From JBHJGM01 sp050331815 (GTDB lineage Bacteria; Verrucomicrobiota; Verrucomicrobiia; Opitutales; JBHJGM01), in contig JBHJGM010000014.1 in NCBI GenBank assembly GCA_050331815.1, forward strand, positions 80,348 through 144,347: a DNA stretch of 64,000 nucleotides. Reading direction: 5' to 3'. This document shows positions 49,617-58,813 of the stretch, piece after piece. The notes below the pieces were generated by a model. That model was not told where the DNA came from and searched no databases. It was given only the letters and a program-made list of their open reading frames with translations. Each line of letters begins with the position of its first letter. The first letter of the stretch is position 1. Position numbers and translations under genes: made by a program.

Positions 49617-50806
49617 CAGTTGCGCAACAGCACAGGCTCGACCCAGACGCCCGGAGCCTCGTTGGTCTGTTCGTTCACTGAGAGGACTTCCAGCACGATA
49701 AAGTCGCGGATGGGGGTGCGCACAACGACCACCTCCTCGCCGTCTGTGACGATCTTCGGCTGGCTTTCGTAGAGGATTTTTCGGTCGGCCAGCACCCGGA
49801 AGCGTACGGCCTGCAGGGGCGATGCGGTGGGTGCGACGCCGATACGGGCGGCAAAGCCCCAGGCCTGACGGTTCAGGCGCACTGCCAGGGCATTGCCGGC
49901 GGGCATGGTGATGGTATGGTTGGCTGGGTCGACCACCAGCGGGGCGGCGGTGACCGGGCTGGAGCGGACCGCCAGATCGTCGCTGGTACTGGTTGAGGGC
50001 GCGCGGCGTAGGTAGGGCAGTTCGGTGAGGGATTCGGCGCGGGCGCGTCCAGCTTTGATCAGCGCGATTTCATCGTAGGGCAGGGTAACGCTGCCGATGG
50101 AAAGATCCTCCAACCGCAGCTGTGAGCCCTCGATGCTGAGCTTATTGGCGAGGTACTGTGACCCGTCTTTACCGGCAACGATCCATTGGCTCGAGGCGGT
50201 CGCGTGGTCCTGCAGCACGACGCCCTGGATGCCGTTAACGGGAAAGCGTCGGGGGCCAAAGATGACGGAATGCAACTCAACCTGGTTTTCGTCGACGCCC
50301 TGGTAGTCGCCCTCGATGAAGTTGCCGTCCTTGAGCACCACGCCGGTGGTGCCATCGGGAACGACTGGGTTTTCGCCGAAAAGGTTGGCATTGAAATTCA
50401 GGCGGGCGACGGCTTCGGCAGGCAGGGTCTGGCGCGGTTGGCCGTCGGGTATGATTTCGACCTCGGTCGCATCGTGTTTGAGGATGAGCCCGCTGAGGAA
50501 AGTGCCGTTGGCCAGCAGAACGCCACGGCCATGAAACTGGTCCTGGGGGAAGGGGCTGAGCGGTGTGAAGCGGCCCAGATCGTTGTAGGCCGCCGGGTCG
50601 CGAAAATCGACAAACCAGAGCGCGGAGAGGGGGATGTTTTGATTTGTATCAGGGAAACGGATACGCCCGTTGTCGAGGGTTGGTGTTCCCTGGTAGAACG
50701 TCTCCTCAAAAGAAAAAGCGTAGCCACCCCAGGCGGCAGAAGTGAGGAAGCTTGCCAGCAGCGTCAGGAGCGCACGGCGGCGCAGGAAAGGGTGTGACCA
50801 GTGCAT
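49616..50806 (-). CDS. Secreted strand-rich protein, possible NPCBM-like C terminus
   Basis: A 396-aa protein with a signal peptide from ATG 50806 (MHWSHPFLRRRALLTLLASF, then WGGYA). The interior is strand-rich with repeated LSGLILKHDATEVEIIPDG-like segments. The C-terminal ~130 residues (RQAWGFAARIGVAPTASPLQ, VRFRVLADRKILYES) weakly resemble NPCBM/NEW2 carbohydrate-binding domains. The open frame to 51091 is Arg-rich and overlaps toroid gene 1; I reject it. The gene starts 8 bp after toroid gene 1 ends. Confidence 0.7.
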   Translation of the reverse strand: MHWSHPFLRRRALLTLLASFLTSAAWGGYAFSFEETFYQGTPTLDNGRIRFPDTNQNIPLSALWFVDFRDPAAYNDLGRFTPLSPFPQDQFHGRGVLLANGTFLSGLILKHDATEVEIIPDGQPRQTLPAEAVARLNFNANLFGENPVVPDGTTGVVLKDGNFIEGDYQGVDENQVELHSVIFGPRRFPVNGIQGVVLQDHATASSQWIVAGKDGSQYLANKLSIEGSQLRLEDLSIGSVTLPYDEIALIKAGRARAESLTELPYLRRAPSTSTSDDLAVRSSPVTAAPLVVDPANHTITMPAGNALAVRLNRQAWGFAARIGVAPTASPLQAVRFRVLADRKILYESQPKIVTDGEEVVVVRTPIRDFIVLEVLSVNEQTNEAPGVWVEPVLLRN

Positions 50807-50814
50807 GGCGGAGG

Positions 50815-51912
50815 CTAGCGCTGATAGAGCGGCAGGTAGTTGAGGGGGATGGCGAGAATGGTGGTGTAGACCGCGGTTTGGTAGATGGGCCCGTTGTCGG
50901 CACGGCCCACGCCCACACCGACCCGGCCCCACCAAGCTTCGTTCCCACGCCGGTTGACCTTGTCGACGAGATCCTCGCGAATCAGCGCATACCAGCGTGT
51001 CCAGCGTTCGCCGCCGATCAGGTAATGTGCTGGCGCGGCGTAGTAATTGCCGTAGGCGAACCAACCGCCGCCGCCGAAGTTTTCGAAGCAATAATCCGAG
51101 GCGGCGATGATGAAGGGTTCATCGTACTCACCAAGGATTTGCATGGAGTAAATGGCTGCGGCTGAGCGCGCGAAGCCCGGACGATCGCCGCCAGCCTGGT
51201 AAGCAAAGCCGCCGGTTTCGCCCACGCGGCAGGAGCGTATGTAGTCCTTAGCGCGCTCGAAAACCGTCTGCGGGACGGGCAGACCCGAATTACGTGCCGC
51301 GCGCAGGGCGACCACTTGAACGACGGTGGCGGAGATGTCCGCGCCGCTGGGCACGGGTCTGTAGCGCCAGCCGCCGCTGGCATCCTGCGCCTTGAGGATG
51401 ACCTCGACCATTGTTTCAAGCTTGGGCCGGATGCTGGCGTTACCGGTTTCACCATACACCTCAGCCAGCACTAAAGTAGCGATGCCGTGGCTGTACATAT
51501 AATGCCGCTGATTGTCGGTGCGTATCTGTCCGTCGGGCAACACAATGCCGAGCAGGTAGTCGACGCCGCGCTCGACCGCGCGCCCATGTGGGCCCTGACC
51601 GGGCAGGTTTCCGCCAGCCATCAAAGCGATCAGCGAATAGGCGGTCATGGCACCGCGATACTGTTCGCGCCCCGGCGAGCCTTTGCCCCAACTGCCGTTG
51701 GGCTCCTGCTGGGAAACAAGCCAGTTGAGCGCATGGTCAACGATCTCCCGCGTCTGAGGATCGAGGGTAGGCAGCGGCGCTTCGTTGGCGAAGGCCTCGT
51801 TGCCAGCAGGTGGGTTGACGGGTTGTGCTTGCAGCGATGGTGCGAGGATTGCAGCGACCCCAAGCCCACAGGCCAGGACGACGCGCGCGGCGGTCATGAT
51901 GCAAGGACGCAT
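50815..51912 (-). CDS. Secreted terpene-cyclase/prenyltransferase-like toroid protein 1
   Basis: A 365-aa protein with a signal peptide (ARVVLACGLGVAAILAPSLQ) and six or so toroid helix-pair repeats: GSWGKGSPGREQYRGAMTAY, QRHYMYSHGIATLVLAEVYG, GGWRYRPVPSGADISATVVQ, GGFAYQAGGDRPGFARSAAA and GGGGWFAYGNYYAAPAHYLI. It lacks a DxDD motif. It is a paralog in architecture of the protein at 47618-48787, but the repeats differ enough to be distinct genes. A second ATG at 51897 would remove five residues. Confidence 0.85.
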   Translation of the reverse strand: MRPCIMTAARVVLACGLGVAAILAPSLQAQPVNPPAGNEAFANEAPLPTLDPQTREIVDHALNWLVSQQEPNGSWGKGSPGREQYRGAMTAYSLIALMAGGNLPGQGPHGRAVERGVDYLLGIVLPDGQIRTDNQRHYMYSHGIATLVLAEVYGETGNASIRPKLETMVEVILKAQDASGGWRYRPVPSGADISATVVQVVALRAARNSGLPVPQTVFERAKDYIRSCRVGETGGFAYQAGGDRPGFARSAAAIYSMQILGEYDEPFIIAASDYCFENFGGGGWFAYGNYYAAPAHYLIGGERWTRWYALIREDLVDKVNRRGNEAWWGRVGVGVGRADNGPIYQTAVYTTILAIPLNYLPLYQR

Positions 51913-51920
51913 GGCGGGAG

Positions 51921-54548
51921 TCAGCGGGTCGCCTCGGCGAGGTTTTCGCGGTACTGCTGGATGAAGGCCTCGTACGCCTCGGGATATTCCTCGGACAGGC
52001 TCTGCTCAATGGCGGCGCGGTCGCGCTCGGGCAGCGCGGTGTACGCGCCGTCGCCAAGGCTACGGAGACGACCGGATTGCGTGCGCTCGCCCGTCGAGGT
52101 GAGATCACCCCTGTCTTGAGGATCCTCCGAATTTTGCGCCAGCTGTGTTGGGTCGTCTTCGGCAGCCTCGCTCGGGTCGCCTTCCAAATTCTGGTTTTCG
52201 GCAAGTTCGGATTCATCCTCAGCTTCGAAGGCCGTGCCTTCGGTGCTCTTTTGGGGGTCGGTCAATTCCGCTTCGATCTCGGCAAGCAGTTCTTCGCTGT
52301 CGGTGTTTTGCTGGGCCTCGTCGATAACATCCTGAGCGCGCTCGATGGCTTCGACGGCTTCCTGCACATTTTGTTGCGCCTCGGCCTCATCGCCAGCTTC
52401 GGCGGCTTCACGGGCGGCGTCCAGCGCTTCGCGTGCTTCTTCGATGGCTTCCTCGGCTTCGGCGGGCAGGTTGTTCTGGTCGTCCTCGGCAGTTTCCTCC
52501 GGCGCGGCTTCAGCCTCGGATTCTTCGGTATCGCCTTCGGTAGTGGCCTCAGCTGAGTCGGTAGGGGTGGCCGACTCATCGGTTTCGATGCCGGGTTGCG
52601 GGTTGTCGGGCAAAACTTCGGCATCAGGATTCTGGCTGTCCGCTTGAGGATCGTCGAGTGCGTCCTCGCCTGGCTCGGTCGGGTTATCCTGGGATTCTGC
52701 GTTCTCCGCGTCCTGAGGGTCGGCGTTGTCCTCAAGCTCCGCCTTATCGGATGCATCGCTTTCAGATCCTTCGTCGGCCTGCTCAGAGCCATCGGTATCC
52801 GCTGCTTCGTCGAGCGCCTCCAGACCTTCCTCGATGTCTTCGATGGCTTCCTCGGTGTCACCCTCAGCAAGATTTTCCTCGGCGTTTTCGGCTGCTTCCT
52901 GAGCTGCATCCAAAGCTTCTTCGGCGTCGTCGAGGGCTTCCGGGTCCAGCGCTTCGCCGTCTTCAGGATCGTTCCGAGCGAGTAGTTCCGGCTGCTCGGC
53001 CTGCTCCGCGGTGGTTTGTTCTGCGGCCTGTTGCAACAGGGCGAGGGCTTCGCGTTGGCGTTCGATGGCGATGCGGGCGCGCGCATCGATGGGTAACGCT
53101 GCCAGGGCGTCGCGCATTTTCTGGGTGGCCAAGGCTAGCAGAGGCGCGGCGGTGGGGGCCACCGTGCGGGCCTCGTTTTCCAGAAAGGCGGTCAGGCCGC
53201 GGATGCGCTCCTGCTCGGGAATGGCACCCTGAAGGGATGCCCCCGATTGTTCGAGGATTTCGGTGGTGCGATTCAGCTCGGTTTGAATGGCGATCAGCTG
53301 CTGTAACTTGCGGGCAAAATCGTCAAGGATCTCGGGTTGCGTTGTATCGGCAGCGAGCTGCTCCTGAGCGGCGGCGCTCGCAGCGGCGTCGTTGAGCAGT
53401 GCAAGGACTTCCTCCAGCTTCTCGATGGCGCGGACGGAAAACTGCAGGGACTCGCCTCGCTGGACCGGGTCGTTGTCGACCAGGCGTGCTCGCGTTTCCT
53501 GCATAAAGCCAATGGCTTGTTGTAGTGGAGGGACCGCATCGGCAGCGCTCGTTTGCGCTTCGCTCAATATCTGGGCGGCATCTACCACTAGGTCACCCTG
53601 AAAGCCGCCCAGATTGCGGGTGTGCCGCTGCTGATCGAGCTGGGCCTGGGCGCGGTCGCGAACCTCAGTTTGCCCCTGAATCAACGCGCGCACGCGCGCA
53701 GCCAGATCGCGAAGCTGTTCCGAGACCGGGCGCGGCGGGGTGAGAAAGCGCGCCAGAGCCAGCAACTGCTCATGTGCTTTCTTCTCCAGACTGACCGCGC
53801 TGAATACCTGTTCGTCGCCCAGGGCCTGGAGTGCCTGGGCCAACACGCCGACGGTTTGCGCCTGCTGCATGCGAAGCAGGGCGGCGCGGTAGAGCGGGGC
53901 GACCTCCGGGTCGTTCCCAGAGGCGAGAATCTCCATGGTCGAGACGATGAAGTTGAACTGCTGGCCGATGTCACGCTGCTCCTCGTACTGAGCGTCGATG
54001 GACGCGCGCTCGAACTCGCTCAAGGCGCGTTTCGGGCGCACCGTACGCGCGAGATTAATGGCCGAGTCGAGGTTGCCTCGCTGACGTTCGGCCAGTTCCA
54101 ACAAAATGACCGGTACCAGGGCGGTGTCGCGCTTTTGGTTATACAGATCGAGTAGATCGCGAAAGTCATTCAAGATGCCCTGCTGCCCTTCAAAGGCACG
54201 GACCAAAAAGGCCAGAGCCACCGAATTGGAACGGGCGTACTGGGCGCGTTCGAGGCGGCGCACGACTTCGCGCATGGCTTCGATGGAGTTTTCCGCAAGC
54301 AATTGACGCGTCTGGCGAAGCTCCTCCAGGTCCGCACCGGTGATGCCGTTGCGCTCGTACTCAAGGATGATGGCATCAAGCTGGCGGATGATTTCCTGAG
54401 TGCGCTGGCGCAGGGACTCCTGGATCAACTGTGAGTCTTCGACCGCCTCCCGGTCGTTGCCCAGCGCGGTCGACGTCGGCTGGCCGTGCAGCGCGGCCAG
54501 GCCCGCAAAGAGCAGGGTCGCCAGAAGCCGATGGAGCCAGCAGTTCAC
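51921..54548 (-). CDS. Very acidic, coiled-coil secreted protein (875 aa)
   Basis: A GTG start gives MNCWLHRLLATLLFAGLAAL, a signal peptide. Residues about 30-520 are helical and heptad-rich, with 35-45-residue periods. From about 525 to 800 it is an extreme low-complexity stretch of Glu, Asp, Ala and Gln (EALDDAEEALDAAQEAAENA type). The last ~40 residues are better conserved in pattern: DGAYTALPERDRAAIEQSLS followed by a Tyr-rich end (EAYEAFIQQYREN), as in the tails of some large MoxR-cluster proteins. It lies between the DUF4175-like gene and toroid gene 1. Its function is unknown. Confidence 0.8.
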   Translation of the reverse strand: MNCWLHRLLATLLFAGLAALHGQPTSTALGNDREAVEDSQLIQESLRQRTQEIIRQLDAIILEYERNGITGADLEELRQTRQLLAENSIEAMREVVRRLERAQYARSNSVALAFLVRAFEGQQGILNDFRDLLDLYNQKRDTALVPVILLELAERQRGNLDSAINLARTVRPKRALSEFERASIDAQYEEQRDIGQQFNFIVSTMEILASGNDPEVAPLYRAALLRMQQAQTVGVLAQALQALGDEQVFSAVSLEKKAHEQLLALARFLTPPRPVSEQLRDLAARVRALIQGQTEVRDRAQAQLDQQRHTRNLGGFQGDLVVDAAQILSEAQTSAADAVPPLQQAIGFMQETRARLVDNDPVQRGESLQFSVRAIEKLEEVLALLNDAAASAAAQEQLAADTTQPEILDDFARKLQQLIAIQTELNRTTEILEQSGASLQGAIPEQERIRGLTAFLENEARTVAPTAAPLLALATQKMRDALAALPIDARARIAIERQREALALLQQAAEQTTAEQAEQPELLARNDPEDGEALDPEALDDAEEALDAAQEAAENAEENLAEGDTEEAIEDIEEGLEALDEAADTDGSEQADEGSESDASDKAELEDNADPQDAENAESQDNPTEPGEDALDDPQADSQNPDAEVLPDNPQPGIETDESATPTDSAEATTEGDTEESEAEAAPEETAEDDQNNLPAEAEEAIEEAREALDAAREAAEAGDEAEAQQNVQEAVEAIERAQDVIDEAQQNTDSEELLAEIEAELTDPQKSTEGTAFEAEDESELAENQNLEGDPSEAAEDDPTQLAQNSEDPQDRGDLTSTGERTQSGRLRSLGDGAYTALPERDRAAIEQSLSEEYPEAYEAFIQQYRENLAEATR

Positions 54549-54599
54549 AGCTTAAAACTATCGGCTCGAATTTGTTCGGTCAAGGGACACCGGTGAGGG

Positions 54600-56381
54600 T
54601 TACTGCCCGGACTCCTTGCGCTGGATGAATTCGCCGAGTTGCGCGTTGGATGTACGCTGGCCGGTGGCCACTTCGGAGATGCTGCCCACGCTGTCAGCCA
54701 CGCGGCTGGCCAACTCCGCGGCCTTTTCCTCGCGGGAGACTACTCGGGCCACGAATCGCCGGCTTTCGTTCGTGCTCGGCCCGGTAACCGTGTTGGTGTC
54801 CGCGACTTCGAACCAGAACTGAATCAGGTCGCCTTGTTCAAGGGGCTGAGCCAGCTGCTCGAGGTCCCAATCGTAGCGTCGATTTTCGAGTGCGCCGGGC
54901 GTTGGCCCCAGATCGAGTTCCTCGGTTTGGGTCGGGCCATTGTCGATGGAGTATTTCAAGGCGACCGAGCCGATGCGGTAATCGTCGCTGGCGCGAAAGC
55001 TTAAAAGCAGCTTGGCCGATGGGGTGACCAGTTGCTGCACCTGGACGGGAAAAACGACTTCGACGGTCGGTGCTCGATCGACGACGATGCGTACGGGGTA
55101 AACGGGCGACTCCGGGGAGGGCACGCCGTCGGCGTCGAGCAGATGCACGGAAAAGCCCCTCAAGCCCTCAGTCGGGATGGGCAGCGTGCCTTGCGACCGG
55201 GCGGGGTCGTTCGGGTCCGGCGTCATCTGGAAGCTGCCGGCGATTCCGCGCGGCAGGATCGTGCCGCCGCTGAGCGAGCGACCAGAGGTGCCGCTTACGA
55301 TGAGCTGGCTGCCAGGCAGCACTTTCAGATCTTGGAGCGAAATTGTACGCGCCTGGACCCCGGTGTAGGCGGGGGGCTGATAACGGGCCTGGATGGAACG
55401 GATGGCCGGTTTGTCACGGGTGCGCACGCGCTGCACCTCGCTGCGGGCGTCGCCCAGGTAGACGGTGTAATTGAAGGGTTCGGGTACGGCGAGCACGACG
55501 CGCTCAAAGGTGTCCCTAGTGTCTTCGAGCGCCTTCATAGAGATGCGCTGGGTACGGCCCGAGGCATACTCGATGCGAACCTCGCCTGCGTCAGGTACGA
55601 GACCCGAGGCACGCGCCCTAAGCGCGATGTCATCACCCAGACCGATGACGTGACGTTCAGTGAGGATCTCGATCCGTGTCTTGCGTGGGACCGGCTCGGT
55701 TGAAAGCACTGCGCGCCGTAGCAGGCTCATGCCGGTATCGCCGGACAGAAAAAGCGCCGTGGCCAAGAATGCGCTGATCGCCAGAGCCCGCAAAGCCAAG
55801 CGATTGGCTTGTTGCATGGAGATGGCCTTTGAAAATTTCAGATCGGCCGCGTGCGCTTCGGTTTGTCGGGTCAGCGCGCGCACCAGCGTGGGGGATTCCG
55901 CCGGGCCAAGCTTACCTGGCTGATTGAGTTGCAGTGTACTGATCAATCGCGAGCGCAGATCCTTGTGATGCTTTTCAATGAGCAGGGCCACCGCTTCGTC
56001 CGAAGGCGGGTGACGTCGCGGCCAGATGAGGTAGCGATAAACGCAGCCGCAAGCGAAGAGCGCTTCCGCGGCCAGACAGCAAAAACGCAGTAGCCAGGGC
56101 ATCTCCAGCCACCAGTCAACGCTGCAACGCACACTCAGCGACGTCGCGAGAACGCCCAGGATCAACGCCAGTCCGTAGACGGTCTTTTCCAGGAGGAAGC
56201 GGCGGCGGGTGGCATCGAGGTTGGCGATGAACGCAAAGTCGCGGTTGTCCAGATGCACCGGGCCGGAAGCGGCGGGCGGAGTCAGGCGTGGACGACGTTG
56301 CCAGCTGCGCTTCACGGCAGCGGCGTAGTCCTGAAAAACACCTGGAATTGCGAGATTCATTGACCTGTATCCAGAATTCAT
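54600..56381 (-). CDS. DUF4175-like membrane protein of the MoxR/vWA cluster
   Basis: A 593-aa protein from ATG 56381, whose ATG overlaps the upstream TGA (ATGA); ATG 56360 (MNLAIPGVFQDY) is an alternative. It has two membrane helices near residue 90-145 (LEKTVYGLALILGVLATSLS and MPWLLRFCCLAAEALFACGC) and one about 200. A long strand-rich periplasmic region follows (Ig-like repeats such as YTGVQARTISLQDLKVLPGS). It resembles the DUF4175 family, whose members commonly sit with MoxR and vWA genes. The assignment is by architecture. Confidence 0.75.
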   Translation of the reverse strand: MNSGYRSMNLAIPGVFQDYAAAVKRSWQRRPRLTPPAASGPVHLDNRDFAFIANLDATRRRFLLEKTVYGLALILGVLATSLSVRCSVDWWLEMPWLLRFCCLAAEALFACGCVYRYLIWPRRHPPSDEAVALLIEKHHKDLRSRLISTLQLNQPGKLGPAESPTLVRALTRQTEAHAADLKFSKAISMQQANRLALRALAISAFLATALFLSGDTGMSLLRRAVLSTEPVPRKTRIEILTERHVIGLGDDIALRARASGLVPDAGEVRIEYASGRTQRISMKALEDTRDTFERVVLAVPEPFNYTVYLGDARSEVQRVRTRDKPAIRSIQARYQPPAYTGVQARTISLQDLKVLPGSQLIVSGTSGRSLSGGTILPRGIAGSFQMTPDPNDPARSQGTLPIPTEGLRGFSVHLLDADGVPSPESPVYPVRIVVDRAPTVEVVFPVQVQQLVTPSAKLLLSFRASDDYRIGSVALKYSIDNGPTQTEELDLGPTPGALENRRYDWDLEQLAQPLEQGDLIQFWFEVADTNTVTGPSTNESRRFVARVVSREEKAAELASRVADSVGSISEVATGQRTSNAQLGEFIQRKESGQ

Positions 56382-58807
56382 TTGAGGCCGGACAACTTGC
56401 GCAGCAGCCACTCGCTGCTCAGCAGCAGCAGAAGCAGCAGAAAACTGAGGGGGGAGGCCCAAATCTCGATATCCACCGGAGTGCGCACTTTTTCGGTGTC
56501 GGCGTTCAGGATGTCGGGCAGATTGACGAGGTCCTCTTCGCGGAAAAAACGCCCGCCAGAGGTTTCCGCCATGCGCCGCAGGAGCGCTTCGTTCATAGCG
56601 GTTTCGCCCAGCTCAAAGCGCGGCTCGGTGACCAGGGTTTCGATGCGCGCCTCGGGATCGTGGTCGACAGAGACCGCGTAGGTGCCTGGCTGCGTGGCGA
56701 CAAACTGCTGCTGGTAGCGGCCGTCCTGACCGGGCATTGGCTGCAGGAAAATCTGCCACTGGCGCGACTGCTCATCGGGGCTGTCGGCGGGTGGGGTGTA
56801 CGCGACCGTGAGCGGCACACGCGCTTCGCGGAAGGGCAGGTAGCCCGGGCGAAAGAGCCGGGCGAGCACCTTGAGGCGCTCGCCGGCTACGTAGTCGTTA
56901 CGCTGGAAGCTGATCTGGCTCAGCTCCGAGGAGGTTAGCAGGCGGGTTAGGGCCATGCGCTGGATGACCTTGCTCCAGAAGCGTACGTGTGGCTGGCCGC
57001 CGTCTTGAGATCGCCAGCGCCAAAGGTTGTCTGTGCCGATGTACAGCGTGGCCCCCAGGCCAAAGCCCTGCAGCGCAATGACCGGCATCGGACCAAAGCG
57101 CGAGGCGCGCACGAGCGAAGGGTCGACCGCGAGCACCTCGGCGGTCGGCTTGGCCTGATTGACCGTGGCAACCCAGTAAATGGGTGGCAGTTCGCTCCAG
57201 TAGGCGGCGTTGGACTCGCCGCCGGCAAGCAGCTGCAGCATGGGATTTTGCTCGCCCGCCGGGGTGATGGCTAGCTGCAGGGGCTGGTCGAAAAACGAAC
57301 CGGCGCCGCTGGGGCGATCGCGGGCCAGCTCGACTGGGAGGAGTTCGGCCACCGCGCTGCGGGCGTAGTCCCAGGGATTGCTTTGACGGCCGGCGAGCAG
57401 GATCAGCCCACCCCCAAACTGAGAGACCCAGTCTTTGAGCGCGTTGAGCGTTTCAGTGCCCAGTGCCTGCGGTCCCACATCGCCCAGGATGATGACGTCG
57501 TACGCGTAAAGTGCTTCGCGATTGGCTGGAAGCGCAGTGATGTAGGGCGAGTTTTCGTCGCGGGCCAATGAGGGGTCGGCCTCGGTCAGCAAGATATCCA
57601 GGTCGATGCGCCGGTCGCGGCCCAGCAGTGCTTCCAGATAGCGGAATTCCCAGCGTGGGGCTCGCTCAACCAGCAGGACATTGATCTGCGTATCGATTAT
57701 ACGGATACGCGCTTGCTGGCTGTTGTTCTCGATACTTGCCTCATCAGAGATCGGCTCGATGCGCGCCTCCATGTTGAATTCGCCAGTCTGGCGGGGCACG
57801 AATTCAAGGGCAAGGGCCTGCGCTTCGCCGGTAAACTCGACCTCCTGCGAAGCCACCACGCGGTCGTTCAAAAGCAGCTCAACCGTGGCCGGAAAGTAGG
57901 CCAGGTCCTGACCGCGGAAACGAACATTGGCGACCACCGCATCGTCGACCGTGCTAACCTCCGGCAGGAAAAGCTGGCTGACCACGATGTCGCGGGGCGT
58001 GGTCACGCCGACTCCGTACAGGAACAGCGGGACGGCTTCGTCGAAGGCTTGCACGGCTGCGCTCTCGGGCGGCAGACCGCCGTTGCTGGCGCCATCCGTC
58101 ATCAGAAAAAGACCGGCCAGGGGCTGCCCGCGCTTGCGGTTGAGGATTTCGCGCACACTCGTGCCGAGATAGGTGCGGGGACTGTCGGTGGCGAACGCTT
58201 CGAGCGGAGCGGTATCGCCTTCTCCGGTCGGCTCGCTGAGTTCCTGCAAGCGCTCGCCAAAGGTGAAAAAGGCCAAATCGAATCTGTCTTCCAAGCGGGA
58301 CAGCAGCGCCAGGTCCTCGTTGGCAAGTACGCCCTGAACCAGCGCGCGCCGGGAGAGCGCAGCAAAGGCTTCGGTGTCGCTGCGAAACTCCTGCGCGAGG
58401 CCCCGGTGCGGGTCGAGTTTGCCCAGGGCGATGGCAGCGCGAATGCGGTCGTCACGGGTGCGCATGTCGGCGATGTTCAAAGAACTGCTGCCGTCGATGC
58501 CGATGACGAGCAACCGCCGGATCGCATCCTCTACGAAAAGCGTCATCAGCGGCTGTTGAATCAGCGCGAGCACATAGGCGATCACGGCGATGCGCAGGCC
58601 CATGAGCGTGAGGCGTCGCCCTTGCGAGATACGGCGCTCCGTCCGCCGGTAGAGGTAGTAAACCAGGCCAAAGAGCAGCGCGCACACGAAGATGAACGTC
58701 CAGCGCTGCATCGGTGCCTGCCAGCTGAATTCAGCATCGCTCAGGCGCGGCGATTGGTCCGTCGGCAGGCCCAGCAGGAAGCTCAGGATGGCATCGATCA
58801 GCTCCAT
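56378..58807 (-). CDS. Membrane protein with vWA and GATase-like domains
   Basis: An 809-aa protein with N-terminal membrane helices (about 35-52 and 66-88). A vWA domain follows with the MIDAS-type IGIDGSSSLNIADMR (Asp105, Ser107, Ser109) and a later FLMTDGASNGG. After that comes an Ig-like segment and a class I glutamine-amidotransferase-like Rossmann domain (VIILGDVGPQALGTETLNAL, then KDWVSQFGGGLILLAGR). The C terminus ends in a hydrophobic helix (PLSFLLLLLLLSSEWLLRKL). It lies 6 bp downstream of the BatA-like gene and overlaps the next gene. Confidence 0.85.
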   Translation of the reverse strand: MELIDAILSFLLGLPTDQSPRLSDAEFSWQAPMQRWTFIFVCALLFGLVYYLYRRTERRISQGRRLTLMGLRIAVIAYVLALIQQPLMTLFVEDAIRRLLVIGIDGSSSLNIADMRTRDDRIRAAIALGKLDPHRGLAQEFRSDTEAFAALSRRALVQGVLANEDLALLSRLEDRFDLAFFTFGERLQELSEPTGEGDTAPLEAFATDSPRTYLGTSVREILNRKRGQPLAGLFLMTDGASNGGLPPESAAVQAFDEAVPLFLYGVGVTTPRDIVVSQLFLPEVSTVDDAVVANVRFRGQDLAYFPATVELLLNDRVVASQEVEFTGEAQALALEFVPRQTGEFNMEARIEPISDEASIENNSQQARIRIIDTQINVLLVERAPRWEFRYLEALLGRDRRIDLDILLTEADPSLARDENSPYITALPANREALYAYDVIILGDVGPQALGTETLNALKDWVSQFGGGLILLAGRQSNPWDYARSAVAELLPVELARDRPSGAGSFFDQPLQLAITPAGEQNPMLQLLAGGESNAAYWSELPPIYWVATVNQAKPTAEVLAVDPSLVRASRFGPMPVIALQGFGLGATLYIGTDNLWRWRSQDGGQPHVRFWSKVIQRMALTRLLTSSELSQISFQRNDYVAGERLKVLARLFRPGYLPFREARVPLTVAYTPPADSPDEQSRQWQIFLQPMPGQDGRYQQQFVATQPGTYAVSVDHDPEARIETLVTEPRFELGETAMNEALLRRMAETSGGRFFREEDLVNLPDILNADTEKVRTPVDIEIWASPLSFLLLLLLLSSEWLLRKLSGLK

Positions 58808-58813
58808 GTTAAG

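Noticed and set aside
50807..51091. Minus-strand N-terminal extension of the strand-rich secreted protein gene
   Set aside because: Arg-rich, overlaps toroid gene 1 in a different frame, and the chosen ATG starts a clear signal peptide.
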